Origin: Gammaproteobacteria bacterium
Lineage (GTDB): Bacteria > Pseudomonadota > Gammaproteobacteria > Steroidobacterales > Rariloculaceae
Direction: 5' to 3'
Assembly: GCA_022826245.1 (NCBI GenBank)
Contig: JAJDVG010000055.1
Span: forward strand, 16,882-80,881
Length of the DNA: 64,000 nucleotides
The notes beneath the pieces are model-generated. The model did no database searches, was not told the origin of the DNA, and saw nothing but the letters and a program-made list of their open reading frames with translations. The translations under genes were made by a program, and so were the position numbers. Of the stretch, positions 17,356 to 26,124 are shown piece after piece; the first letter of the stretch is position 1; each line of letters starts with the position of its first letter.

Positions 17356-18306
17356 GTGAAGAAACTCGCGATCATCGACGACTACGAACACGCTGCGCTG
17401 GAATCCGCGGACTGGTCGTCCGTTCAGGGCGACATCGAAGTCTCGGTATTCCACGATCATCTCGAAGATGAGGATGCGGTGGCCGAACGTCTGCAGCCGT
17501 TCGATATCGTGTCGCTCATGCGCGAGCGCACGCCCTTTCCGGGGTCGCTTCTTGCCCGGCTGCCGAATCTCGAACTCCTGGTCACATCGGGCATGCGCAA
17601 CGCATCGATCGATCTCGAGGCCGCCCGGAACCGCGGCGTCGTCGTGACGGGCACGCCGATCCTGCCCTACCCCGCGGCCGAACATGCCTGGGCGCTCATC
17701 ATCGCGCTCGCCAAACGCGTAACGGCCGACGATCACAGCATGCGCGCCGGCCGTTGGTGCGAAACTCCGACGGTCGGCCTCAACGGCAAGACCCTCGGCG
17801 TCATCGGTCTCGGCAGGCTCGGCCCGAGGGTCGCCGGATTCGGCCAGGCGTTCGGCATGAACGTCGCCGCCTGGAGCCTCAACCTGACACGGGAGCGCTG
17901 CGACGAAGTAGGCGTGACGCTCGCATCCCGCAAAGAGCTGTTCGCGACATCCGACTTCGTCACGGTCCATCTCACGCTCGGCGAGCGCAGCCGCGGCCTG
18001 ATCGACGCCGCGGATTTCGCGCTAATGAAACCGACGGCCTACTTCGTCAACACGAGCCGCGGACCCATCGTTGACGAAGCCGCCCTCGTCGACGCACTCC
18101 AACGCAACGCCATCGCCGGCGCCGGACTCGACGTCTACGACATCGAGCCCCTGCCGGCCGACCACCCCCTGCGCAGACTCCCGAACACCATCGTCACCCC
18201 GCACACGGGCTACGTGACGAAAGAGAACTTCGAGATCTTCTTCACTACGACCGTCAGCAACATCCGCGCCTGGCTCGACGGCGAACCCGTCAACGTCCTG
18301 ACCTGA
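17356..18306 (+). CDS. D-2-hydroxyacid dehydrogenase family protein
   Basis: A 316-residue NAD(P)-dependent dehydrogenase. GVIGLGRLGPRVA is the Rossmann dinucleotide motif and VNTSRGPIVDE the substrate/NAD signature. The catalytic trio appears as the Arg before GPIVDE, the Glu of YDIEPLP and the His of VTPHTGYVT. Family members act on glycerate, phosphoglycerate, lactate or related acids; specificity cannot be assigned. The GTG at 17356 lies 8 bp after the preceding lipoprotein gene and gives the normal N-terminal strand KKLAIIDDYE. Confidence 0.9.
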   Translation: MKKLAIIDDYEHAALESADWSSVQGDIEVSVFHDHLEDEDAVAERLQPFDIVSLMRERTPFPGSLLARLPNLELLVTSGMRNASIDLEAARNRGVVVTGTPILPYPAAEHAWALIIALAKRVTADDHSMRAGRWCETPTVGLNGKTLGVIGLGRLGPRVAGFGQAFGMNVAAWSLNLTRERCDEVGVTLASRKELFATSDFVTVHLTLGERSRGLIDAADFALMKPTAYFVNTSRGPIVDEAALVDALQRNAIAGAGLDVYDIEPLPADHPLRRLPNTIVTPHTGYVTKENFEIFFTTTVSNIRAWLDGEPVNVLT

Positions 18307-18312
18307 CCGCAA

Positions 18313-18399
18313 GCGACTGACCGCATCCGTTCCTCCCGAACCCCTTGCGAGCTTGCTCGGGTTACTCGGATCGAGGGGGGAACGGATGCAAGCAGTCGC
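18313..18399. terminator. Long interrupted inverted repeat between convergent genes
   Basis: GCGACTG-N3-GCATCCGTTCC at 18313-18333 pairs with GGAACGGATGC-N3-CAGTCGC at 18379-18399; CTCCC/GGGGGG continues the stem inward. The loop contains a smaller hairpin (CGAGC-TT-GCTCG). It fills most of the 110-bp gap between two convergent genes. It could terminate transcription from both sides, though no T tract follows. It is unrelated in sequence to elements A and B. Confidence 0.55.
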
Positions 18400-18416
18400 G
18401 AAGCCCCCCGTACCGG

Positions 18417-19511
18417 CTAAAGCCTGAGCAGTTCCGCCGCCGTACCTCCGAGGATGGCGACGAGTTCGTCATCACCGAGTCCGTCGACGGCCAGCGCGTC
18501 GCCGACCGGATCCTCGGCCGCGATCGGGAACGGATAATCCGTACCGAGCACGATGCGGTCGGCGCCGACCTCGCCGATCAGGTGCGCGAGATTGTCCGCG
18601 GAATACACGACCGTGTCGTAGTAGAGCTGGCGCAGGTACTCGCTCGGCGCCTTCTCGATGCCCTGACAACCCTGGTTGCGCAACGCGCAGTTGTCCGAAC
18701 GCCCGACGTATGACGGCAGATAGCCGCCGCCGTGCGACCAGACGATCCGGATGCGCGGATGCCGATCGAGGAAGCCGCTGAAAATCATGTGAGACATCGC
18801 AACCGTTGTGTCGAGCGGCATGCCGATCGTGTTGCCGAGTGCGCCTGCGCCGGTGAACCGGCCGCCCGCATCGCCGAAACTGGCTTCGGGATGGATGAAG
18901 ATCACGGCCTCGAGCTCCCCGGCGCGTGTCCAGAAGGGATCGAAGCGCGGTGCGGAAATCTCTTCGTCGCCGATCAGTGTCGTCATCATGACGCCGCGCA
19001 GATCCAGTTCCCGCACCAGGTAATCTAGCTGCTCGACCGCGAGCTCCGGGTGCTGCAGCGACACGGCGCCGAGCCCGATCAGGCGGTCCGGATGCATGGC
19101 CACGGTTTCGGCCATCTTCTCGTTCAGGAGCCGAACGATCGCGTCGGCGAGTTCGGGCTCCGCCCAGTCGTGCTGATGCTGGAAGTGCAGGGTCAGCGCC
19201 TGGATGTCGATGCCCTGCCGGTCCATGTCCTGGAGACGCCCGTCGATGCTGGTGAGTCTCGGCGCCATCGGCGACCTCAGGAACGCGCCGATATCCGATT
19301 CCGCGCGCTCGTAGCCTTCGATCAGATCCCAGACCTCCGGCACGAGGATATGCGCGTGCATGTCGATCGTTCGCACGCGCTCGCCATTGATGATGGTGGG
19401 GCCACGGGGCAGTCCCGTCACAGCTTGTTGCGCAAGGGCCCAGCGGCAAGCGCACATCGCAATGCCCGCAGACCCCGCGACGCGCAGGAAATCTCTTCTC
19501 GTAGGTCTCAT
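18417..19511 (-). CDS. Tat-exported amidohydrolase (ACMSD/decarboxylase-like family)
   Basis: A 364-residue protein with a twin-arginine signal (PTRRDFLRVAGSAGIAM). The mature TIM-barrel domain begins RTIDMHAHILVPEVW, giving the metal-binding HxH. VWSHGGGYLP and RIVLGTDYPFP supply the later metal His and Asp of the amidohydrolase-related (ACMSD-type) group, whose members decarboxylate or hydrolyse aromatic-acid derivatives. The ATG at 19511 has a strong GGGAGGATC upstream; the 34-residue extension to 19613 is not supported. Export as a folded metalloenzyme is inferred from the Tat signal. Confidence 0.88.
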   Translation of the reverse strand: MRPTRRDFLRVAGSAGIAMCACRWALAQQAVTGLPRGPTIINGERVRTIDMHAHILVPEVWDLIEGYERAESDIGAFLRSPMAPRLTSIDGRLQDMDRQGIDIQALTLHFQHQHDWAEPELADAIVRLLNEKMAETVAMHPDRLIGLGAVSLQHPELAVEQLDYLVRELDLRGVMMTTLIGDEEISAPRFDPFWTRAGELEAVIFIHPEASFGDAGGRFTGAGALGNTIGMPLDTTVAMSHMIFSGFLDRHPRIRIVWSHGGGYLPSYVGRSDNCALRNQGCQGIEKAPSEYLRQLYYDTVVYSADNLAHLIGEVGADRIVLGTDYPFPIAAEDPVGDALAVDGLGDDELVAILGGTAAELLRL

Positions 19512-19755
19512 CGATCCTCCCCCCGATATCGGAGTCTGTCCGGCCGGCCGGCAGCTCGTCGAGCAGCCCGGTGCACCCGGCTTGAGTTTAAGGCGGCGGC
19601 CCGGCAAATTCATGCGTAGCCGGATCCGTCAAACCGAACGGTCTTGCTCGTTCCGCAGCCGCTTCGGGCATCTGACCGCCCCTGTGTAGGTTCTCCGGGG
19701 CGATCATTGTAGACTCCGCCGGATGCACTCCGGCACACGCAACGAATGAGCAACC

Positions 19756-20163
19756 ATGGCGTTAGAGAAACTCGAACACGTCACCGTCAATACTGACGAT
19801 CTGGAAAAGACCAGGGATTTCTACTGCAACGTTCTCGGCATGACCGACGGTTATCGTCCGGATCTCGGGTTCGACGGCGCCTGGTTCTACGTCGGCGACA
19901 CGCCCTGTATCCACGTGTGCGAATGGAACTCGTACATGGCCTGGGCCAGGGAGCGCGATCTGCCGCACTCGACGCGCGCCGAAGGTACGGGCTCGCTCGA
20001 CCATGTCGCCTTCAACGCCGCGGACTACGAAGGCGCGGTCGCGAGGCTCGAAGCGAGCGGCCTCGAATTTCGTCGATCGTACGTGCCCGACATTCCGCTC
20101 AGGCAGCTTTTCGTCAAGGACCCGAACGGCGTCTGCGTCGAACTCAACTTCCGCGGCGACTGA
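19756..20163 (+). CDS. VOC-family (glyoxalase/dioxygenase-fold) protein
   Basis: A 135-residue single VOC domain: LEHVTVNTDDLEKTRDFYCNVLGM is split here as the first beta-alpha-beta module, and LDHVAFNAADYE with FVKDPNGVCVELNF is the second. His8, His in IHVCEW and Glu in VELNF are candidate metal ligands. Reactions in this superfamily vary (glyoxalase, isomerase, extradiol dioxygenase), so no substrate is assigned. It sits 22 bp ahead of the propionyl-CoA synthetase gene, which hints at acid catabolism. Confidence 0.87.
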   Translation: MALEKLEHVTVNTDDLEKTRDFYCNVLGMTDGYRPDLGFDGAWFYVGDTPCIHVCEWNSYMAWARERDLPHSTRAEGTGSLDHVAFNAADYEGAVARLEASGLEFRRSYVPDIPLRQLFVKDPNGVCVELNFRGD

Positions 20164-20185
20164 CCTTGGCGGACAGTCGCAGGAC

Positions 20186-22102
20186 ATGCCCGACGCCTAC
20201 GCACAAGCCCTTGCACGGTCGCTGAACGACCCGGAAGGCTTCTGGGCCGAAGCCGCCCGCGGTATCGACTGGATCGAGCCGTGGCAGCGCGTGCTCGACG
20301 ATTCCAACGCGCCCTTCTACCGCTGGTTCGCCGGCGGGATCCTGAACACCTGCTACAACTGCCTCGACCGGCATGTCGCTCACGGCCGCGCCGATCAGCC
20401 CGCGCTGATCTACGAGAGCGTGATGACCGACGGGTCGCGATCGTACAGCTACGCGGAGCTTCTCGATCTCACGGCACGGTTCGCAGGCGCGCTTGCCCAG
20501 GCCGGCGTCGGCAAGGGCGACCGCGTCATCATCTACATGCCGATGGTGCCCGAAACCGTCGTCGCGATGCTTGCCTGCGCGCGCTTGGGCGCCGTGCATT
20601 CGGTGGTTTTCGGCGGCTTCGCGGCCGCCGAGCTCGCCACGCGCATCGACGACGCGAAGCCGCACGTCATCGTGTCCGCGAACTGCGGCCTCGAGCCCGG
20701 CCGCGTCGTGGCCTACAAGCCCTTGCTCGACGCCGCGATCGGCATGGCTACCCACAAACCCGCGAGCTGCATCGTCCTGCAACGTCCCGAGCTTGCGGCC
20801 GATCTCGGCCCCGGCGACATCGACTGGAACGACGCGCTTGCGGCCGCGGAGCCGGTCGAGTGCGTGCCCGTCGCCGCGACGGACCCGCTCTACATCCTCT
20901 ACACCTCGGGCACGACGGGGCAGCCGAAGGGCATCGTCCGCGACAACGGCGGCCACGCGGTCGCGCTGCACTGGTCCATGCAGGCGATCTACGGCATCGA
21001 CGCCGGCGACGTCTACTGGGCGGCATCGGATGTCGGCTGGGTCGTCGGCCACTCGTACATCGTCTACGCGCCGCTGCTCAAGGGCGCAACGACCGTGCTC
21101 TTCGAAGGCAAGCCCGTCGGCACGCCCGATGCCGGAACGTTCTGGCGGGTCGTCGAACGGCAGCGCGTCAAGGTCATGTTCACGGCGCCGACGGCGCTGC
21201 GCGCGATACGCCGCGACGACCCGGAAGGCGCCTGCATCGCCGCGCACGACCTGAGTTCGATGCGGGCGCTGTTCCTGGCCGGCGAGCGCAGCGACCCCGA
21301 AACGCTCAACTGGGCGCGCGACCATCTCGGCATACCCGTGATCGATCACTGGTGGCAGACGGAAACGGGCTGGGCGATCACCGCCAACCCGCTCGGGCTG
21401 GGCCTCTTCCCGATCCGGCCGGGCTCGGCCAACAAGGCTGTTCCGGGTTGGGATGTCCGCGTGCTCGACGACACGGGCCATCCCGCGCCGGCGGACCAGA
21501 TAGGCTCGATCGCCTGCAAGCTTCCGCTCCCGCCGGGCACGCTGCCGACCCTGTGGAACGCCGACGGGCGGTTCCGGGAGGCCTATCTCGAACGCTTTCC
21601 GGGCTTCTATTCGACGGGCGATGCGGGCTATATGGACGCCGACGGCTACGTGCACGTGCTCACACGCACGGACGATGTCATCAACGTTGCCGGGCACAGG
21701 CTCTCGACCGGCGCGATCGAGGAGGTGCTCGCGTCGCACCCGGATATCGCGGAGTGCGCCGTGACGGGCATCGCCGACGCCATCAAGGGCCAGGTGCCGC
21801 TCGGCTTCCTGTGCAGGAAATCCGGCCATGAACGCGCCGGGGACGATATCGTTCGGGAGGTGGTCGCGCTGGTCCGCGAACGCATCGGGCCCGTGGCCGC
21901 GTTCAAGCAGGCGGTGATCGTCGAGCGGTTGCCGAAAACGCGTTCCGGGAAGATCCTGCGCGGCACGCTGCGCTCGATGGCCGACGGCAAGGAGTACGCG
22001 GTCCCGGCCACGATCGACGATCCGACGATCCTCGACGAGATCGCGGTCGTGCTGCGCGGGCACGGTTATCCGGCGATCGGGTCGGACGCCCCTTCCAATT
22101 GA
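20186..22102 (+). CDS. prpE: Propionyl-CoA synthetase (acyl-CoA synthetase, AMP-forming)
   Basis: A 638-residue AMP-forming synthetase. YILYTSGTTGQPKGIVRDNGG is split as the P-loop-like AMP motif, GFYSTGDAGYMDADGY and RTDDVINVAGHRLSTGAIEE are typical of PrpE/ACS, and the catalytic lysine is in TRSGKILRG. The N terminus FWAEAARGIDWIEPW and NTCYNCLDRHV favour propionyl-CoA synthetase over acetyl-CoA synthetase. It would activate propionate with ATP and CoA in the cytosol. No methylcitrate-cycle or methylmalonyl genes lie in the window. The start at 20186 follows AGGAC closely. Confidence 0.85.
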   Translation: MPDAYAQALARSLNDPEGFWAEAARGIDWIEPWQRVLDDSNAPFYRWFAGGILNTCYNCLDRHVAHGRADQPALIYESVMTDGSRSYSYAELLDLTARFAGALAQAGVGKGDRVIIYMPMVPETVVAMLACARLGAVHSVVFGGFAAAELATRIDDAKPHVIVSANCGLEPGRVVAYKPLLDAAIGMATHKPASCIVLQRPELAADLGPGDIDWNDALAAAEPVECVPVAATDPLYILYTSGTTGQPKGIVRDNGGHAVALHWSMQAIYGIDAGDVYWAASDVGWVVGHSYIVYAPLLKGATTVLFEGKPVGTPDAGTFWRVVERQRVKVMFTAPTALRAIRRDDPEGACIAAHDLSSMRALFLAGERSDPETLNWARDHLGIPVIDHWWQTETGWAITANPLGLGLFPIRPGSANKAVPGWDVRVLDDTGHPAPADQIGSIACKLPLPPGTLPTLWNADGRFREAYLERFPGFYSTGDAGYMDADGYVHVLTRTDDVINVAGHRLSTGAIEEVLASHPDIAECAVTGIADAIKGQVPLGFLCRKSGHERAGDDIVREVVALVRERIGPVAAFKQAVIVERLPKTRSGKILRGTLRSMADGKEYAVPATIDDPTILDEIAVVLRGHGYPAIGSDAPSN

Positions 22103-22218
22103 GGAAAAGTCTTTCACCTTGTTGATTTTGTTAGCTTTCCGTCGGTAACGAGCCGTTTCGCCTACTTTCGCCGGCCGAACGCGGCGTATACTGGCCGCGG
22201 TTCCGTACGGAGGCTGCC

Positions 22219-23109
22219 GTGTATCCGGCAACGATCAAGGGAATTCTGCTCTGCGCCGCCCTGGCGCTGTTCGTACTGCCGCGCGGCCATGCCGGGGAAC
22301 TCACGCTCGCCACGTGGAATCTCGAACACCTCAACGACACCGTCGGCGAGGGCTGCGTGCCGCGAACGCAGGCCGACTACGCCGCGCTCGCCGGCCAGAT
22401 CGAGGCGCTCGACGCGGATGTCGTCGCATTTCAGGAGGTCGAGAACGAGGCCGCCGCCCGGCGAGTTTTTCCGGCCGGCCGCTGGGACATTGCGTTCTCG
22501 ACGCGCCCTTTCACGGGCGCAGGACCGCCCTGCTACGACCGGCCCGAAGCTCGCCTGAATCACCAGGGCACGGGCTTCGCGATCCGCGGCGGGCTCGAGT
22601 GGCGGCGGCACGCCGATCTCGAGGATATCGCGGCGGGAAGCCGGAACTACCGCTGGGGGACCGACGTCACGGTGACCCTGGACGGCCGCGACCTCAGACT
22701 CCTGTCCGTACACCTGGCCTCGGGTTGCTGGGGCGAAGGGGAGGACCGGAGCGCGCGGCGCCAGCGTACCTGCGCGACGCTGCGCGAACAGTTCGACGAA
22801 CTTGGCGAATGGGTTGCCGAGCGGCGCAGCGAGGGCTCCGCGTATGTTCTCCTCGGCGATTTCAACCGTCGCCTCGCGGTTCCCCGCGACTGGGGCTGGC
22901 GGGCACTGGCGCCGCGATCGACGCGCCTGAGTCTGCTGACCGCCGGGATCGAGACCGCGTGCGACCCGCAGTTCACCGAGTTCGTCGACCACCTGGTCGC
23001 GAACCCCGCGGCGGCCGGGATGCTCGTCCCCGGATCCATCCGGGAAGCGCCGCGCCTGGGACCGCATCCCGATCACTGCGCGGTGGCGGCCACGTTCTTG
23101 CTCGAATAG
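22219..23109 (+). CDS. Secreted endonuclease/exonuclease/phosphatase-fold protein
   Basis: A 296-residue protein with a Sec signal peptide (GILLCAALALFVLPRGHA). The EEP fold is shown by LTLATWNLEHLND at the N terminus, DVVAFQEVENE (catalytic Glu), LRLLSVHLASGCW, YVLLGDFNR (Asp-x-Asn) and LGPHPDHCAV (terminal Asp-His). These are the Mg-dependent phosphoesterase residues of DNase I-like enzymes. DNA, a sugar phosphate or a lipid could be the substrate. The GTG at 22219 has GGAGG at good spacing. Confidence 0.87.
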   Translation: MYPATIKGILLCAALALFVLPRGHAGELTLATWNLEHLNDTVGEGCVPRTQADYAALAGQIEALDADVVAFQEVENEAAARRVFPAGRWDIAFSTRPFTGAGPPCYDRPEARLNHQGTGFAIRGGLEWRRHADLEDIAAGSRNYRWGTDVTVTLDGRDLRLLSVHLASGCWGEGEDRSARRQRTCATLREQFDELGEWVAERRSEGSAYVLLGDFNRRLAVPRDWGWRALAPRSTRLSLLTAGIETACDPQFTEFVDHLVANPAAAGMLVPGSIREAPRLGPHPDHCAVAATFLLE

Positions 23110-23229
23110 CGACGCTGTATCATTCCGCCCCATCCGGCCAGAACACACATGAGCGGGCTCGAGCATCGCGGTTTCAGCCTCCCATGCACCTCAAATAGAA
23201 TCGAACGGAACAGCCAAGAGAGAACGCCG

Positions 23230-24840
23230 ATGTCACGAATCCACGTCACGCTCCCCTGCGCACTCCTTCTCGTTGCCGGCTCGCAAGCCGCCGCCCAGGA
23301 CTTCGCACCGGGCTATCTCGATCCCGAACCGATACTCAGGGCCGCCGAAGAAGCCATCGGCACGCACAATCTCGAGTGCGTGACGGTCGTGGGCGAAGCC
23401 TATTCGGGCGCCGTCGGTCAGCAGCGCCTCAACGACAAGAACGTCGACTGGCCGCGCGGCGCGCCGCTCGAGAACTACGCGCGGACGATGCACTGGAACG
23501 CCGGCACGATGATCGAGACGTTCGACCGCGCGCCGGGCATGAATCCGGCCTCGTGGAAGTACGGCGTCGGCTGGCTGAGCGGCACGCCGACGCAGCGCAA
23601 CACGCGCCAGCAGTTCGTCGTCACGGGCGAGCACGCCTGGCACCGGGACGGCGAGGATGCGCTGCCCATGGCGGCGCGCCCCGAAGACGCCGAAATCTGG
23701 CAGCTCGACATGTGGCTCAACCCGCACGGCTTTCTGAAGGCCGCCCGACTGCCGGGCGCGAACCCCGTCGCAAGCTGGCGCTGGGAGCTCGGCGAGATGG
23801 GGCGCGACGGCCCGACCACGCAGCCCGAACGCGTCAGGATCGTGTCCATCACGATGTTCGGCAAGTACCGCGTCGATGCGACGGTCAATAGCCAGAACCT
23901 GCTGCAGCGCATCCACACCTGGGTCGGCGATCCGGTGCTCGGCGACATGAACTACGAGCACGAGTTCTTCAACGACGAGTACGCCGATCTCGGCGACGGC
24001 ATCCGCTTCCCGACCCGCTGGCACAGCCACCAGGGCTGGGACGACAACTACCAGGCGCAGAGCATCAACGCCGGTCACAACTCATTCGGCGGGATCCTCG
24101 ACGACATTACACCGAACGACTGCATCACCGATATCGAGGTGCCGGAATCCGTGCTTGCCGCGGATCATTCCTTGCGCATCGACGCGCAGGAGCTTGCGGA
24201 CGGCGTGGTTCTGCTCGGCGGCGCATCGCACAACAGCGTCGCCGTCGAGTTCGACGACTTCGTGACCGTCATCGAGGCGCCGATCGACGAAGCGCGCAGC
24301 CTCGCCGTGATCGAGACGGTCGTGGAACTTTTTCCCGGGAAACCGATCCGCTTCGTCGTCAACACGCATCAGAAGCACGACCACATCGGCGGACTCAGGA
24401 CCTACATGCACATCGGCGCGACGATCGTGACCCAGCGCCAGAACTTCGCGTTCTACACCAACGACGTGCTCAACTACGCACCGCGCACGATGGCGCCCGA
24501 CATGGTCTCGCTCTGGCCGCCGACCGAACTCGCCGAGGGCTACTACTACGAACTCGTGACCGAGAACTACGTCATCAGCGACGGGCAGCGCAACCTGAAC
24601 CTGTCCTACGTGCACCCGCTCGACCACGTCGAAGGCATGCTCATGGCCTATCTGCCCGGCGAACGCATGGTCATTGAAGCGGACCTCTTCGACACGCACG
24701 AACCGCTGCCCGCGGAACCGACCCAGGCCAACCTGGCCCTGCTGAACCAGGTGCGCAGGCTCGGGCTCGATGTGGACACGATCGTCCCGATCCATGGCCG
24801 CCCGGCGGCGTGGTCGGAGTTCATGGGCTTTGTCGAGTAG
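23230..24840 (+). CDS. Secreted MBL-fold protein with altered metal motif (HxKxDH)
   Basis: A 536-residue exported protein: Sec signal peptide (LLLVAGSQAAAQ), a large N-terminal region of about 300 residues, then an MBL-like domain. The usual HxHxDH loop reads HQKHDHIGG at 380-388, so the second metal His is Lys382 (codon AAG). Later motifs are HPLDHVEGML, ADLFDTHE and PIHGRPA. Relatives with an N-terminal domain before the MBL fold are usual in environmental proteobacteria. Whether it binds two metals is doubtful. The ATG at 23230 is set by the signal peptide. Confidence 0.8.
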   Translation: MSRIHVTLPCALLLVAGSQAAAQDFAPGYLDPEPILRAAEEAIGTHNLECVTVVGEAYSGAVGQQRLNDKNVDWPRGAPLENYARTMHWNAGTMIETFDRAPGMNPASWKYGVGWLSGTPTQRNTRQQFVVTGEHAWHRDGEDALPMAARPEDAEIWQLDMWLNPHGFLKAARLPGANPVASWRWELGEMGRDGPTTQPERVRIVSITMFGKYRVDATVNSQNLLQRIHTWVGDPVLGDMNYEHEFFNDEYADLGDGIRFPTRWHSHQGWDDNYQAQSINAGHNSFGGILDDITPNDCITDIEVPESVLAADHSLRIDAQELADGVVLLGGASHNSVAVEFDDFVTVIEAPIDEARSLAVIETVVELFPGKPIRFVVNTHQKHDHIGGLRTYMHIGATIVTQRQNFAFYTNDVLNYAPRTMAPDMVSLWPPTELAEGYYYELVTENYVISDGQRNLNLSYVHPLDHVEGMLMAYLPGERMVIEADLFDTHEPLPAEPTQANLALLNQVRRLGLDVDTIVPIHGRPAAWSEFMGFVE

Positions 24841-24851
24841 CGAGAACGCTC

Positions 24852-25748
24852 CTACAACTCGTAGGTCAGGCCAAGGCTGACGCCCCAGAACTCGCTGTCG
24901 CCGATCCTCGCCCGGTACAGGATGGGTTCACCGCGACCGACGGTGGAGTCATGGCTGCGGAGCTGGTTCCAGGGTCTCGGGTCGCTCTCGAACTCGCCCA
25001 CGCGCCCCCAGCGCAACCTCAATCCGAGCGTCAACTGCTCGCGAAGGCGATACTCGACGCCGGCGAGGACTTGCCAGGCAAGCACCGTATCGGTCATCCG
25101 GGCCTCGCCGACGGTCGTGGTTCCCGCAAGTTTCGCGCGTAACGCGGGATCCGTGAATGTGGCGATGCGCGCCGGGTCGTCGTTGCGTTTCCAGACCGTG
25201 GAGTAATCGAGCGTTGCCCGTTCGGCGCCGATTCCGACTCCGAGATACGGCGTCCACAACGACGCGGTCCGGCCGAAATCGTAATACACGTTGGCGAACA
25301 GACCGTGCGAGCGAATGTCGTCAATGGCGCCGACCGCCGACTCGATTTCCTGTTCCTGCTTGTCCAGGGTCACGTCGTCGAAAATGTCGATGTCCGAGCG
25401 ATCGTCGTGGGTCGCAAGCCGATTGACGTACTCGCCTTCCAGCCTGACGCGCCCCCAGTCGTACCCGAAGGCAAGCCCGGCCCCGACCCCGTCGCCGCCG
25501 TCGAACTCGTTCGTCCAGGATGTTCGCGGCGGAGCGGAATCGCACTCCCCGCCGGTCTCCACGCCGAGCGGATTGATGATCAGATCGCACTTGGTGCCCC
25601 AATCGTTGTCCGATCCGTGTACGGCAAGCGCCTGGGCAACGTCGATCCCGAGGCCCATCCGGAAATACGTTTGCGACCGGGCGTCCGAACTCGCGGTGTA
25701 CGCAATCGCAGCCGCCGCGAGCGGCAGGAATTTAGGCCCCGGATGCAT
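24852..25748 (-). CDS. Outer-membrane beta-barrel protein
   Basis: A 298-residue protein with a signal peptide (FLPLAAAAIAYTASSDA) and alternating amphipathic strands typical of small outer-membrane barrels: GAGLAFGYDWGRVRLEGEYV, SHGLFANVYYDFG, TPYLGVGIGAE and a terminal FWGVSLGLTYEL. The last residue is Leu rather than the usual Phe. It resembles the Opa-like/OmpA-barrel porin families, without recognisable specificity. The ATG at 25748 has a strong GGGAGG 6 bases upstream. It converges with the MBL gene, only 11 bp away. Confidence 0.82.
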   Translation of the reverse strand: MHPGPKFLPLAAAAIAYTASSDARSQTYFRMGLGIDVAQALAVHGSDNDWGTKCDLIINPLGVETGGECDSAPPRTSWTNEFDGGDGVGAGLAFGYDWGRVRLEGEYVNRLATHDDRSDIDIFDDVTLDKQEQEIESAVGAIDDIRSHGLFANVYYDFGRTASLWTPYLGVGIGAERATLDYSTVWKRNDDPARIATFTDPALRAKLAGTTTVGEARMTDTVLAWQVLAGVEYRLREQLTLGLRLRWGRVGEFESDPRPWNQLRSHDSTVGRGEPILYRARIGDSEFWGVSLGLTYEL

Positions 25749-25813
25749 CGCTTGCCTCCCTTCGCCCGGCCCTGTCCAGTGAACCCTTCGTGCGTGACTG
25801 GAGATAGTGTCAG

Positions 25814-25903
25814 TGGCGGAGGGAGTGGGATTCGAACCCACGGTACAGCAAGCTGTACACTTGATTTCGAGTCAAGCCCGTTCGACCGCTCCGGCATCCC
25901 TCC
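25814..25903 (-). tRNA. tRNA-Ser (anticodon CGA)
   Basis: On the minus strand the gene starts GGAGGGATGCC and ends with an encoded CCA. The acceptor arm GGAGGGA pairs with TCCCTCC, discriminator base G. The anticodon stem is CTTGA/TCAAG with loop CTCGAAA, giving CGA, which reads UCG. A long variable arm (TGTACAGC-TTGCTGTAC region) and TTCGAAT T-loop confirm the serine class. Total 90 nt. Confidence 0.96.
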
Positions 25904-26124
25904 GCGCGCAAATCTAACAGCACGCCATGCCGTCGGCAAATGGCCGGCGGCACGTGTGAAGGGGCATCCGATCCGCTGAACTTCCGCATGGGCGCCCGCC
26001 ATGCCCGGGACCCCGAAGATCGTGTTCCGCGCGCCAGGCCCATGGGACCCGCGAATCCGGCTTGCAAGCGGTTGCAGATTGAGTGATGTTGTCTGCATCG
26101 CACGCGGAGATTATGGGAACTGCC

